In this document: piece after piece, positions 46,994-55,933 of the stretch
Layout: every line of letters starts with the position of its first letter
Numbering within the stretch: the first letter of the stretch is position 1
Assembly: GCF_002213425.1 (NCBI RefSeq)
Contig: NZ_NJGV01000005.1
Span: forward strand, 124,001-188,000
Direction of reading: 5' to 3'
DNA: 64,000 bases
Source: Herbaspirillum aquaticum
Lineage (GTDB): Bacteria; Pseudomonadota; Gammaproteobacteria; Burkholderiales; Burkholderiaceae_D
The notes under the pieces: model-generated
What the model was told of the DNA's origin: nothing
What the model saw: only the letters and a program-made list of their open reading frames with translations
Databases searched by the model: none
Position numbers and translations under genes: made by a program

Positions 46994-47025
46994 AAAAAAC
47001 CCGGAAGTTTCCTTCCGGGTTTTTT
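46994..47025. terminator. Bidirectional terminator between convergent genes
   Basis: AAAAAACCCGGAAG and CTTCCGGGTTTTTT are perfect 14 bp inverted copies around a TTTC loop, so both strands end in a U-tract. It serves the metallopeptidase gene and the minus-strand MFS gene. Confidence 0.92.
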
Positions 47026-47060
47026 CATCCTGCGCGCAGGGATGGGGATGTCAGAGCGGC

Positions 47061-48404
47061 TCAGTCATCCCGCGCTTCCAGCGCACGGTTCAGGCTCAGT
47101 GCGGCCAGCGAACCCACCGCACCCGACAGCAGGTAGAAGCTGACATAGGCCATGCCGAAGTGCGCCGACAAGCCCAGCGCCACCAGCGGGGCGAAACCGG
47201 CACCAACCAGCCAGGCCAGGTCTGAAGTCAGGGCCGCGCCGGTGTAGCGATAACGGGTCTTGAAGTTGGCCGTCACGGCACCGGCAGCCTGGCCGTAGGA
47301 CAGGCCCAGCAAGGCAAAGCCGATCAGGATGAAGGTGTTCTGGCCGGATTCACCGCCGTTCATCAGGGCCGGCACGAAGGCCGACAGGATCGCGATCAAC
47401 AGCGCCATCGAACCCAGCGTATTGCGGCGGCCGAAGCGATCCGCGACCACGCCCGAAACGAGGATGCCCACTGCCATGATCAATCCGCCCCAGATCTGGA
47501 TCACCAGGAAATCCGACGCCTCACGCAGCGAATAGAGCTTGATCCACGACAGCGGGAACACCGTCACGAGGTGGAACAGCGCATAGCTGGCGAGCGCGGC
47601 GAGGGCGCCGATGATGATGTTGCGGCCCTGGGTGGTGGCCAGCTCTACCACACCGGCCGGCTCCAGCTCGCGCTCATCGAGCAGCTTGGCGTATTCCGGG
47701 GCCGACACCAGGCGCAGGCGCGAGAACAGGGCGACCACGTTGATGGCAAAGGCCACGTAGAAGGGGAAGCGCCAGCCCCATTCGAGGAAGTCGGCCGTGG
47801 TCAGCGTGGCCAGCATGTAGGCAAACAGGCTGGCGGCGATCACGAAGCCCAGCGGTGCGCCCAGCTGGCCCATCGCGGCATACCAGCCACGCTTCTCCGG
47901 CGGGGCGTTCATCGCCAGCAACGAAGGCAGGCCGTCCCACGCGCCGCCGAGTGCTACCCCTTGACCGACACGCAAGAGCGAGAGCAAGATGATGGCCCAC
48001 ACACCGATGTGTTCGTAAGTTGGCAATAACGCAATGCCCGCAGTCGAAAAGCCGAGCATGAACAACGCCAGCGTCAGTTTTACCTCTCGGCCGTAGTGCT
48101 TTTGAATCGCCATGAAGATCGTGGTCCCGATGGGGCGGGCCAGGAAGGCGAAGGCAAAGATCACGAAGGCGTAGAGCGTGCCTTCCAGTTTCGGTTCGTT
48201 GGGGAAGAAAACCGCCGGGAACACCAGCACCGAAGCCAGTGCATAGACGAAGAAGTCGAAGTATTCGGACGCGCGTCCGATCACCACGCCCACCGCGATC
48301 TCACCGGGTTCGATCGTGCCGTGTTCGTGGTGAGTGGAAGGATTGCTGGATTGAGGCCGGAGTTGACCGGAACCTTCACCATTGTGGATGCTGGTGCTTG
48401 CCAT
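47061..48404 (-). CDS. MFS transporter, metabolite:H+ symporter (MHS) family
   Basis: 447 aa from ATG 48404, preceded by GGGAGACAAAGCC. Twelve helices; the first carries VVIGRASEYFDFFVYALASVLVFPAVFFP, the MHS-type opening, and loop 2-3 has RPIGTTIFMAIQKHYGREVKL. The His-rich, charged N-terminus (STHHEHGTIEPGE) is cytoplasmic. MHS members import organic acids such as citrate, ketoglutarate or shikimate with protons; the substrate is not deducible. Single gene. Confidence 0.9.
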   Translation of the reverse strand: MASTSIHNGEGSGQLRPQSSNPSTHHEHGTIEPGEIAVGVVIGRASEYFDFFVYALASVLVFPAVFFPNEPKLEGTLYAFVIFAFAFLARPIGTTIFMAIQKHYGREVKLTLALFMLGFSTAGIALLPTYEHIGVWAIILLSLLRVGQGVALGGAWDGLPSLLAMNAPPEKRGWYAAMGQLGAPLGFVIAASLFAYMLATLTTADFLEWGWRFPFYVAFAINVVALFSRLRLVSAPEYAKLLDERELEPAGVVELATTQGRNIIIGALAALASYALFHLVTVFPLSWIKLYSLREASDFLVIQIWGGLIMAVGILVSGVVADRFGRRNTLGSMALLIAILSAFVPALMNGGESGQNTFILIGFALLGLSYGQAAGAVTANFKTRYRYTGAALTSDLAWLVGAGFAPLVALGLSAHFGMAYVSFYLLSGAVGSLAALSLNRALEARDD

Positions 48405-48449
48405 GGCTTTGTCTCCCACTGTTAGAGGTTTAGTCGCAGTACGTGCTAC

Positions 48450-48717
48450 AGGGCCTGTTCACACTTAATCTGCGAGTGCGAGAGGTCGCCAAGCGTTGAC
48501 TGCCTAGGCGCAGCGACGCGCCGTGGTGGTGCCACGGCAAGGAGCTGCAACAACGGCAGGCGACGCTTGGCGGCCTCTCCCGGAGGGTTGCCCCCAGAAG
48601 GCGCGCTGGCCGCGTTGCACGTCAGGGCTGGTGGCGCCACCACCAGCCCTGACGCGCGCCTTGCCACCACGCCTTCTGGGGGCAACGCATCTCGCAGATT
48701 AAGTGTGAACAGGCCCT
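48450..48717. mobile_element. 268 bp fold-back element with 27 bp terminal inverted repeats (MITE-like)
   Basis: The ends 48450-48476 (AGGGCCTGTTCACACTTAAT...) and 48691-48717 are perfect 27 bp inverted copies. Inside are nested inverted pairs: GAGAGGTCGCCAAGCG and CGCTTGGCGGCCTCTC (one mismatch), GTTGCCCCCAGAAGGCG and CGCCTTCTGGGGGCAAC (perfect), and a central AGGGCTGGTGG...CCACCAGCCCT palindrome. There is no transposase; the minus-strand frame at 48446-48685 is a by-product. No clear target duplication is seen (flanks GCTAC and AATCC). It most likely is a non-autonomous transposon remnant or cruciform-forming repeat. Confidence 0.8.
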
Positions 48718-48767
48718 AATCCCAACCTGGCAGGTGGCAAGTGACAGGGTGGGACAAAACGTCCAAT

Positions 48768-48811
48768 CGCCAACACACTTTATTGGCGTTACATTACCAC
48801 GCTCTGATACA
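48768..48811 (+). promoter_or_regulatory. Promoter and inverted repeat before the cyo operon
   Basis: TTGGCG (48783-48788), a 17 bp spacer and GATACA (48806-48811) form a plausible promoter 21 bp before the cyoA ATG. CGCCAA (48768-48773) is an inverted copy of the -35 hexamer with a 9 bp spacer, a candidate operator overlapping the -35. The fold-back element ends 50 bp upstream. Confidence 0.5.
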
Positions 48812-48831
48812 TACGACTGGAATTTTCCTTC

Positions 48832-49764
48832 ATGGTTTCTCAAATCCTCCGTCGCGGATTGCTCCTGCTTCCTGCGCTTCTGTTGGCTGGGTGCAACACC
48901 GTCGTGATGAATCCTTCCGGCGACATCGCTAACCAGCAAGCACGCCTGATCGTCATCTCGACCGCGTTGATGCTGCTCATCATCGTCCCGGTGATCATCC
49001 TGACGCTGCTGTTCGCATGGCGTTATCGCAAGAGCAACACTTCCGCTCCCTACGAGCCGGACTGGGATCACTCGACCCGCCTGGAACTGGTCATCTGGGG
49101 CGCGCCCCTGCTGATCATCATCGCCCTGGGCCTGTTGACCTGGATCACCACCCACACCCTGGACCCGTACCGTCCGCTCTCGCGCATCGACGCCGAGCGT
49201 CCGCTGTCGCCCCAGGTCAAGCCGCTGGTGGTGGAAGTGGTGGCGCTGGACTGGAAGTGGCTGTTCATCTATCCGGAACAGGGCATCGCTACTGTCAATG
49301 AGTTGGCGGCGCCCGTGGATGTTCCCATCCAGTTCAAGATTACTGCCTCCAACGTGATGAATTCCTTCTACATCCCGGCACTGGCAGGCCAGATCTACGC
49401 GATGCCGAGCATGGAAACCAAGCTGCACGCCGTCATCAACAAGGCCGGCGAATACGAAGGCTTCTCGGCCAACTACAGCGGCGCCGGCTTCTCGCACATG
49501 CGCTTCAAGTTCCATGGCCTGGACCAGGCCGGCTTTGACGCCTGGGTGCAGAAAGCCAAGGCAGGCGCCGGCAAGCTGGACCGTGCCGAGTACCTGAAGC
49601 TGGAACAGCCGAGCGAACGCGAACCTGCCCGCCTGATCGGCAGCGTCGAGCCCGAACTGTTCCACGCCATCGTGAACCGCTGCGTAGCACCCAACACGGT
49701 TTGCATGGACAAGATGATGGCCACCGACCTGAACGTGAAACCGGGCCAGCAAAAGGCCGAATGA
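48832..49764 (+). CDS. cyoA: Cytochrome o ubiquinol oxidase subunit II
   Basis: 310 aa. Lipoprotein signal LLLLPALLLAGCNTVVM (lipobox LAGC), two membrane helices (about 35-60 and 85-105) and a cupredoxin domain without the CuA Cys/His ligands, as expected for quinol oxidases (DWKWLFIYPEQGIATVNELAAPVDVPIQFKITASNVMNSFYIPALAGQIYAMPSM). First gene of cyoABCD; the complex oxidises ubiquinol and pumps protons. Confidence 0.95.
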   Translation: MVSQILRRGLLLLPALLLAGCNTVVMNPSGDIANQQARLIVISTALMLLIIVPVIILTLLFAWRYRKSNTSAPYEPDWDHSTRLELVIWGAPLLIIIALGLLTWITTHTLDPYRPLSRIDAERPLSPQVKPLVVEVVALDWKWLFIYPEQGIATVNELAAPVDVPIQFKITASNVMNSFYIPALAGQIYAMPSMETKLHAVINKAGEYEGFSANYSGAGFSHMRFKFHGLDQAGFDAWVQKAKAGAGKLDRAEYLKLEQPSEREPARLIGSVEPELFHAIVNRCVAPNTVCMDKMMATDLNVKPGQQKAE

Positions 49765-49840
49765 TTTCCTTGCCTGGTAGCCGTATCAGCGCAGCAGAAC
49801 ACCGCTGCGCCCCAATTTCCTTTTTCCCCGGGAAGTAAAG

Positions 49841-51844
49841 ATGTCTGACAATTTTGACCTGATAAAGCTGATCTTCGGTCGTCTCAGTCTGGAAGCGATT
49901 CCATACCATGAGCCGATCCTGATCGGTACCTTCGCCATGGTGGCGCTGGGCGGCATAGTCGTACTCGGCCTGCTCACCAAATATCGCCTGTGGGGCATGT
50001 TGTGGCGCGACTGGTTCACCAGTATCGACCACAAGCGCATCGGCATCATGTACATCGTGCTGGCCATCGTCATGCTGCTGCGTGGCTTTGCCGATGCGTT
50101 GATGATGCGTGCGCAGCAAGCCATCGCCTTCGGCGACAACGCCGGCTTCCTGCCGCCGCACCACTATGACCAGGTGTTCACCGCCCACGGCGTGATCATG
50201 ATCTTCTTCGTGGCCATGCCCCTGGTGACCGGTCTGATGAACTACGTCGTGCCCCTGCAGATCGGTGCACGCGACGTGGCATTCCCCTTCCTGAACAACT
50301 TCAGCTTCTGGATGACCACCTTCGGCGCGCTGCTGGTGATGGCCTCGCTGTTCGTGGGCGAATTCGCCCGCACCGGCTGGCTGGCTTACCCGCCGCTGTC
50401 GGGCATCCTGTACAGCCCTGACGTGGGGGTGGACTACTACATCTGGGCCTTGCAGGTGGCCGGGGTAGGGACACTGCTCTCCGGCATCAACCTGGTGGTG
50501 ACCATCGTCAAGATGCGCGCCCCCGGCATGAACATGATGAAGATGCCGGTCTTCACCTGGACTTCGCTCTGCACCAACGTCCTGATCGTGGCTGCCTTCC
50601 CGGTGCTGACCGCCGTGTTGGCCATGCTGTCCCTGGACCGCGTCTTCGGCACCAACTTCTTCACCAACGACATGGGCGGCAACGCCATGATGTACGTGAA
50701 CCTGATCTGGATCTGGGGCCACCCCGAGGTCTACATCCTGATCCTGCCGGCCTTCGGCGTGTTCTCGGAAATCGTGTCGACCTTCAGCGGCAAGCGCCTG
50801 TTCGGTTACACCTCGATGGTGTACGCGACCGTGGTGATCACCATCCTGTCCTACCTGGTGTGGCTGCACCACTTCTTCACCATGGGTTCGGGCGCCAGCG
50901 TGAACTCGTTCTTCGGCATCACCACGATGATCATCTCGATCCCTACCGGTGCCAAGATCTTCAACTGGCTCTTCACGATGTACCGTGGCCGCATCCGCTT
51001 TGAAGTGCCGATGCTGTGGACCATCGGTTTCATGGTCACCTTCGTCATCGGTGGCATGACCGGCGTGCTGCTGGCCGTTCCTCCGGCCGACTTCGTGCTG
51101 CACAACTCGCTGTTCCTGATCGCCCACTTCCACAACGTCATCATCGGCGGCGTGGTGTTCGGCATGTTCGCCGGCATCAACTTCTGGTTCCCGAAGGCCT
51201 TCGGCTTCAAGCTCAACGAATTCTGGGGCAAGTGCTCGTTCTGGTTCTGGCTGGTCGGCTTCTACCTGGCCTTCATGCCGCTGTACGTGCTGGGCCTGAT
51301 GGGCGTGACCCGTCGCATGAGCCACTTCGACGATCCGTCGCTGCAGATCTGGTTCGTGGCTGCAGCACTGGGCGCTGGCCTGATCGCCCTGGGCATCGCT
51401 TCTTTCATCATCCAGATTGCCGTCTCGATCCGCGACCGCAAGAAGCTGGCCGATGTGACCGGCGACCCGTGGAACGGCCGTACCCTGGAATGGTCGACTT
51501 CCTCGCCGCCGCCGGCTTACAACTTCGCCTTCACCCCGGTCGTGCATGACAACGACGCCTGGGCTGACATGAAGAAGAACAACTATCAGCGTCCGCTGGG
51601 TGATTTCGTGGAAATCCACATGCCCAAGAACACCGGTGCAGGCTTCATCATCGCCGCGCTGTCCGCTGCTGTTGGCTTCGCCATGATCTGGCACATGTGG
51701 TTGCCCGCCGTGGCCGGCTTCATCGCCCTGTGCGTGGCCACCATCGTGCACACCTTTAATTACAACCGCGACTACTACATCCCGGCCGACGAAGTCGTCC
51801 GTGTCGAAGCAGAGCGCACACGTCTGTTGAATAGCCATGTCTGA
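49841..51844 (+). CDS. cyoB: Cytochrome o ubiquinol oxidase subunit I
   Basis: 667 aa; ATG follows GGGAAGTAAAG. Haem-copper oxidase catalytic subunit with about 14-15 helices. Key blocks are [38 protein letters not shown] (haem His), [17 protein letters not shown] (CuB His and cross-linked Tyr), WLHHFFTMG (CuB His pair) and [17 protein letters not shown] (haem His pair). It binds low-spin and high-spin haem and CuB. A hairpin GCGCAGC/GCTGCGC (about 49790-49811) lies in the gap after cyoA. Confidence 0.97.
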   Translation: MSDNFDLIKLIFGRLSLEAIPYHEPILIGTFAMVALGGIVVLGLLTKYRLWGMLWRDWFTSIDHKRIGIMYIVLAIVMLLRGFADALMMRAQQAIAFGDNAGFLPPHHYDQVFTAHGVIMIFFVAMPLVTGLMNYVVPLQIGARDVAFPFLNNFSFWMTTFGALLVMASLFVGEFARTGWLAYPPLSGILYSPDVGVDYYIWALQVAGVGTLLSGINLVVTIVKMRAPGMNMMKMPVFTWTSLCTNVLIVAAFPVLTAVLAMLSLDRVFGTNFFTNDMGGNAMMYVNLIWIWGHPEVYILILPAFGVFSEIVSTFSGKRLFGYTSMVYATVVITILSYLVWLHHFFTMGSGASVNSFFGITTMIISIPTGAKIFNWLFTMYRGRIRFEVPMLWTIGFMVTFVIGGMTGVLLAVPPADFVLHNSLFLIAHFHNVIIGGVVFGMFAGINFWFPKAFGFKLNEFWGKCSFWFWLVGFYLAFMPLYVLGLMGVTRRMSHFDDPSLQIWFVAAALGAGLIALGIASFIIQIAVSIRDRKKLADVTGDPWNGRTLEWSTSSPPPAYNFAFTPVVHDNDAWADMKKNNYQRPLGDFVEIHMPKNTGAGFIIAALSAAVGFAMIWHMWLPAVAGFIALCVATIVHTFNYNRDYYIPADEVVRVEAERTRLLNSHV

Positions 51845-52463
51845 AGCAATCAACCACACGGCCGACGCGACGCCTAGCTCGCGCTATTTCGTCCGCCATC
51901 ACCATCCGGAGAACGGCACCCTGCTGGGCTTCTGGATTTACCTGATGAGCGATTGCCTGATCTTCGCCTGTCTGTTTGCGTGCTATGCCGTCCTGGGCCG
52001 CAACTATGCAGGCGGGCCGACCGGCGCCGAGCTGTTCGACCTGCCGCTGGTGGCGCTCAACACCGCGCTGCTGCTGCTGTCGTCGATCACCTACGGTTTC
52101 GCCATGCTGGCCATGCAGGCCAAGAAGCAGCAGAACACCATCATCTGGCTGATCATCACGGGTCTCTTGGGTGCTGGCTTCATCTACTTCGAACTGTATG
52201 AGTTCCTGCACCTGATCCACGAAGGCGCCGGCCCGACCCGTAGCGGCTTCCTGACCTCGTTCTTCGCGCTGGTCGGTACCCACGGCCTGCACGTGACCTT
52301 CGGCATCATCTGGCTGGTCGTGCTGCTGTTCCAGATCAACAAGCACGGCCTGACCGAAGCCAACGGCCGTCGCCTGATGTGCCTGTCGATGTTCTGGCAC
52401 TTCCTGGACGTGGTCTGGATCGGCGTCTTCACCTTTGTCTACCTGATGGGAGTCCTGCCATGA
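51837..52463 (+). CDS. cyoC: Cytochrome o ubiquinol oxidase subunit III
   Basis: 208 aa, five helices as in the family. [22 protein letters not shown] and [17 protein letters not shown] are CyoC motifs; the conserved acidic residues are in [13 protein letters not shown]. It overlaps the cyoB end by 8 bp and the cyoD start by 4 bp. Confidence 0.95.
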   Translation: MSEAINHTADATPSSRYFVRHHHPENGTLLGFWIYLMSDCLIFACLFACYAVLGRNYAGGPTGAELFDLPLVALNTALLLLSSITYGFAMLAMQAKKQQNTIIWLIITGLLGAGFIYFELYEFLHLIHEGAGPTRSGFLTSFFALVGTHGLHVTFGIIWLVVLLFQINKHGLTEANGRRLMCLSMFWHFLDVVWIGVFTFVYLMGVLP

Positions 52464-52948
52464 GCCGCGGCCACCAAGAACACCCGGCCCGTCCGATGGG
52501 CCACCACGACGACCACGGCCACGGTCACGACCATGGTCATGGTCATGGCGACCACGCCGCCCACGGCACGATGAAGGATTACGTTACCGGCTTCGTGCTG
52601 GCCGTGATCCTGACCGCGATCCCGTTCTGGATGGTCATGAACAAGACCATCGCCAGCTCGGCGACCCTGGGCATCGTACTGCTGGCCTTCGCGGCCGTGC
52701 AGATCGTGGTGCATATCAAGTATTTCCTGCACATGAACGGCAAGTCCGAAGGCGGCTGGAACATGCTGGCGATGATCTTCACCATCGTCATCGTGGTCAT
52801 CACGCTGTCCGGCTCGCTGTGGGTCATGTATCACCTGAACCACAACATGATGCCGACCATGTCGCCGGAAAACATGGCCAACGAAACCGTGCCGCAGTCG
52901 ATGCAAGGCATGCAGGGCATGCAACACGGCGCAGCCCAATCGAAATGA
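52460..52948 (+). CDS. cyoD: Cytochrome o ubiquinol oxidase subunit IV with His-rich and Met-rich tails
   Basis: 162 aa from ATG 52460; usual CyoD proteins are about 110-125 aa. The core (about 36-125) has three helices: [43 protein letters not shown] and [25 protein letters not shown]. The N-terminal extension [21 protein letters not shown] is nearly half His. The C-terminal tail [16 protein letters not shown]...[10 protein letters not shown] is rich in Met. Both look like copper or other metal-binding tails. CyoD helps assemble CuB into subunit I, so copper handling is a plausible function. Confidence 0.93.
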   Translation: MSRGHQEHPARPMGHHDDHGHGHDHGHGHGDHAAHGTMKDYVTGFVLAVILTAIPFWMVMNKTIASSATLGIVLLAFAAVQIVVHIKYFLHMNGKSEGGWNMLAMIFTIVIVVITLSGSLWVMYHLNHNMMPTMSPENMANETVPQSMQGMQGMQHGAAQSK

Positions 52949-53796
52949 GCCAAACGCCAAGCAATGGCGTGAAGCAAGGCAAAGAAAGCGGGGCGGTGCA
53001 AGCCGCCCCGGTATCCCGCACAAAGGCCAGCTTGTTGTTGCTGACGCTTTTGGCGGGATTTTTCTTTCTGGTCTTCGCCGCCCTGGGAACCTGGCAGGTT
53101 TATCGCCTGCAATGGAAACTGGACCTCATCGCCAAGGTGGACGCCCGCGTGCACGCCGCACCGGTGGCACCACCCGCTCCGCAGGACTGGCCGAATGTCG
53201 GCGCCGAGCGGGATGAATACAAGCGCGTGGTCTTGAGTGGCCGCTACCTGTACAGCAAGACGGTGGCCGTGCAGGCCAGTACCGACCTCGGCAGCGGTGC
53301 CTGGCTGCTGACGCCGTTGCAGGCCGCCGACGGCAGCCTGGTGCTGGTCAATCGCGGCTTCGTGCCGGTTTCGCCGCTCAAGCTGGCCGACACGCAGCTG
53401 CCGGACGCGCCTGCGGGGCAGATGAACGAAGTGACCGGTCTGTTGCGCATGAGCGAGCAGGGTGGCGGTTTCCTGCGCAGCAACGACGCCGCACAGAACC
53501 GCTGGTATTCACGTGATGTGAAGGCCATTGCACAAGCCCGTGGTCTGCCCGTTGGGCAGGTGGCGCCGTATTTTGTCGATGCCGACAAGGCTTCGTCAGA
53601 AGCCAATGCCGCCAGCGCTCCCGATGCGCAGAAACCCGTCGGTGGCCTGACCGTGATTGCCTTCCACAACAGTCACCTGGTGTACGCCCTGACCTGGTAT
53701 GCCCTGGCGTTGATGTCGCTGGGTGCGGGCTACTGGGTCATCCGCGACGAGCGCCGCTGGCGCCAGCGCATCCAGGATGCACAAGCCCGTGGCTGA
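52945..53796 (+). CDS. SURF1 family oxidase assembly protein
   Basis: 283 aa from ATG 52945, overlapping the cyoD stop. N-terminal helix LLLLTLLAGFFFLVFAALGTWQVYRLQWK with the SURF1 GTWQxxRxxWK motif, a periplasmic domain (YKRVVLSGRYL, GAWLLTPLQAADGSLVLVNRGFVP), and a C-terminal helix HNSHLVYALTWYALALMSLGAGYW with the second SURF1 motif (Y-A-x-x-W-Y/F-x-L). SURF1 supports haem insertion into oxidase subunit I. Its place in the cyo operon points to assembly of this quinol oxidase. Confidence 0.9.
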   Translation: MSQTPSNGVKQGKESGAVQAAPVSRTKASLLLLTLLAGFFFLVFAALGTWQVYRLQWKLDLIAKVDARVHAAPVAPPAPQDWPNVGAERDEYKRVVLSGRYLYSKTVAVQASTDLGSGAWLLTPLQAADGSLVLVNRGFVPVSPLKLADTQLPDAPAGQMNEVTGLLRMSEQGGGFLRSNDAAQNRWYSRDVKAIAQARGLPVGQVAPYFVDADKASSEANAASAPDAQKPVGGLTVIAFHNSHLVYALTWYALALMSLGAGYWVIRDERRWRQRIQDAQARG

Positions 53797-53799
53797 GCG

Positions 53800-55182
53800 A
53801 TGACCGCCTCCGACACCGTCGCCAAGCGCAAGACCCTGCGCGAGCGCTGGCAGCGCCTGCGCCAGGGCGAGCAGAACCCGGCCGGCCACCAGAACATGCT
53901 GCTGCTGATCCAGCTGCGCTGGCTGGCGGTGCTGGGGCAGGTGTCCACGATTGCCTTCGTGGTGCTGGTGTTCGACCTGCATTTGCCGCTGCCGCACATG
54001 CTGGAGGTGCTGTCCTGCCTGATCGCCTTCAACATCGCCAGCCACCTGCGCTGGCACGAGCGGCGCATCGCCACCAATGCCGAACTGTTCCTGGCCTTGC
54101 TGGTGGACGTGGCGGTGCTGACCTTCCAGCTTTACCTGAGCGGCGGCATCACCAATCCCTTCGCCTTCCTGTACCTGATGCAGATCATCCTCTCGGCCGT
54201 GCTCCTGAAGCCCTGGTCGAGCTGGGCCATCGTCGCCGTGACCATGGCCTGCCTGGCGGGATTGGCGCTCTTTTCCGAGCCGCTGGCGCTGCCGCCGGAC
54301 CACAATGCCGGCTTGCTGAGCCTGTATGTGGAGGGCACGCTGATCTGCTTCCTGCTCAATGCCGGGCTGATGGTGTTTTTCATCACCCGCATCAGCAGCA
54401 ACCTGCGTGCCGGCGATGCCCTCTTGGCCGACCTGCGCCAGCGTGCTGCGGAAGAAGACCACATCGTGCGCATGGGCCTGCTGGCCTCCGGTGCGGCCCA
54501 TGAACTGGGTACGCCCCTGGCCACCGTATCGGTGATCCTGGGCGACTGGAAGCGCATGCCCGAGATCAGCCAGCGTGCCGACATGCTGGAAGACATCGCC
54601 GAGATGGAAGCCCAGCTGCAACGCTGCAAATCCATCGTCAGCGGCGTGCTGCTCTCGGCCGGCGAGGCGCGCGGGGAATCCTCCATCAAGACCACCATCA
54701 ACACCTTCCTCGACAGCGTTGCCGAAGACTGGCGCAAGACGCGCCCGGTGGAGATCTTCGAATACCGCAACCTGATCGGGCAGGATGTGCCGGTGGCCTT
54801 CGACTCGGCCATCAAGCAGATGCTGGGCAACGTGCTGGACAACGCCTTCGAGGTCTCGCCGCAGTGGCTGGCGCTGGAGGTGCGCAGGGAAGGGGATCTG
54901 CTGCTCATGGAAGTGAGCGACCGTGGCCCGGGCTTCCCCGACTGGATGATCAACCAGATCGGCAAGCCCTACCAGTCCACCAAGGGCAAGCCGGGACGCG
55001 GGCTGGGCCTGTTCTTCGTGGTCAACGTGGCGCGCAAGCTGGGTGGACGGGTCTGGGCCAGCAATCGTGCCGCCGGTGGTGCGCGCGTGACGCTGGAGCT
55101 GCCGCTGTCGGCCATCAGCCTGGCACCGCTGACCGAGGAGACCACGGTCAGCGAAGCACCGGACTATCCCACCGGCGCTTGA
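53800..55182 (+). CDS. regB: RegB/PrrB-type redox sensor histidine kinase
   Basis: 460 aa. Six predicted helices (about 35-200) with the ubiquinone-binding heptapeptide GGITNPF at 115-121. H-box ASGAAHELGTPLATVSV with His234. Cys276 in QRCKSIVSGVL lies 42 residues after the His, where RegB has its redox-active Cys. N-box MLGNVLDNAFEVSP, G-box GRGLGLFFVVNVA. RegB kinases sense the quinone pool and respiratory flux. The gene follows the SURF1 gene by 3 bp, directly after a quinol oxidase operon. Confidence 0.93.
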   Translation: MTASDTVAKRKTLRERWQRLRQGEQNPAGHQNMLLLIQLRWLAVLGQVSTIAFVVLVFDLHLPLPHMLEVLSCLIAFNIASHLRWHERRIATNAELFLALLVDVAVLTFQLYLSGGITNPFAFLYLMQIILSAVLLKPWSSWAIVAVTMACLAGLALFSEPLALPPDHNAGLLSLYVEGTLICFLLNAGLMVFFITRISSNLRAGDALLADLRQRAAEEDHIVRMGLLASGAAHELGTPLATVSVILGDWKRMPEISQRADMLEDIAEMEAQLQRCKSIVSGVLLSAGEARGESSIKTTINTFLDSVAEDWRKTRPVEIFEYRNLIGQDVPVAFDSAIKQMLGNVLDNAFEVSPQWLALEVRREGDLLLMEVSDRGPGFPDWMINQIGKPYQSTKGKPGRGLGLFFVVNVARKLGGRVWASNRAAGGARVTLELPLSAISLAPLTEETTVSEAPDYPTGA

Positions 55183-55305
55183 TGTGGCGCAAGCCGCGCC
55201 TGACGCGGCTTTGACTGTAATCATTTCCTTTTTCTTCAGGTGCCGCCGGTGTCCGGCGCCGTCTCGCCTTACAATACCGGCTTTGGCAAAGTAGAAAAAT
55301 AGGAA

Positions 55306-55848
55306 ATGCACATGCCGGCTGATCGCCTGCTTCTGATCATCGAGGACGACGCCGCCTTCGCACGCACCTTGGGACGCTCCTTCGAGCGTCGCGGCTATAC
55401 CGTCCTGCTGGCCGCCAGCCAGGAGGAAGCGGCGGCCCACCTGAAAGAACACAATCCCGGCTATGCCGTGGTCGACCTCAAACTGGGCGGCAACGCCTCG
55501 GGCCTGGCTTGCGTGCAGATGCTGCATGCCCACGATGAAGCCATGCTCATCGTCGTGCTGACCGGCTTCGCCAGCATCACCACGGCGGTGGAAGCCATCA
55601 AGCTGGGCGCCTGCCAGTACCTGGCAAAACCTTCCAATACCGACGACATCGAAGCTGCCTTCGGCCATGTGGCCGGCGTGTCGGAGGTCGAGCTGCCCGC
55701 GCGCGCCACCTCCATCAAGACCCTGGAATGGGAACGCATCCATGAAGTGCTGGTGGAAACCGACTTCAACATCTCCGAAACCGCCCGCCGCCTGGGTATG
55801 CACCGTCGTACCCTGGCGCGCAAGCTGGAAAAACAGCGTGTGAAGTAA
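55306..55848 (+). CDS. regA: RegA/PrrA/ActR-type response regulator
   Basis: 180 aa from ATG 55306, or 178 aa from ATG 55312, which has better spacing from AGGAA. Receiver with the phosphorylated Asp57 in VVDLKLGGNASGL and Lys in YLAKPSN; then a proline-poor linker and a Fis-like helix-turn-helix NISETARRLGMHRRTLARKLEK, the near-invariant RegA DNA-binding motif. It should be phosphorylated by the kinase at 53800. The 123 bp gap contains a hairpin AAGCCGCG/CGCGGCTT (55191-55211) and TACAAT near 55271, so it may have its own promoter. Confidence 0.93.
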   Translation: MHMPADRLLLIIEDDAAFARTLGRSFERRGYTVLLAASQEEAAAHLKEHNPGYAVVDLKLGGNASGLACVQMLHAHDEAMLIVVLTGFASITTAVEAIKLGACQYLAKPSNTDDIEAAFGHVAGVSEVELPARATSIKTLEWERIHEVLVETDFNISETARRLGMHRRTLARKLEKQRVK

Positions 55849-55933
55849 TCTGCATACGGCCGCGCCAGCGGTTATCATTACGCCCGCCCCGCGCGCCTCG
55901 GCGGCCCGGGCACTCTCACCAGAAGGGAATGAC

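Noticed and set aside
48446-48685. 79-codon minus-strand frame inside the fold-back element
   Set aside because: Generated by the inverted repeats; no protein-like pattern and no ribosome site.
49505-51859. 784-codon minus-strand frame opposite cyoA and cyoB
   Set aside because: Antisense shadow; cyoB motifs prove the plus strand is coding.
55191-55211. Terminator between regB and regA
   Set aside because: AAGCCGCG/CGCGGCTT forms a hairpin, but it is followed by TGACTG with no T-tract.
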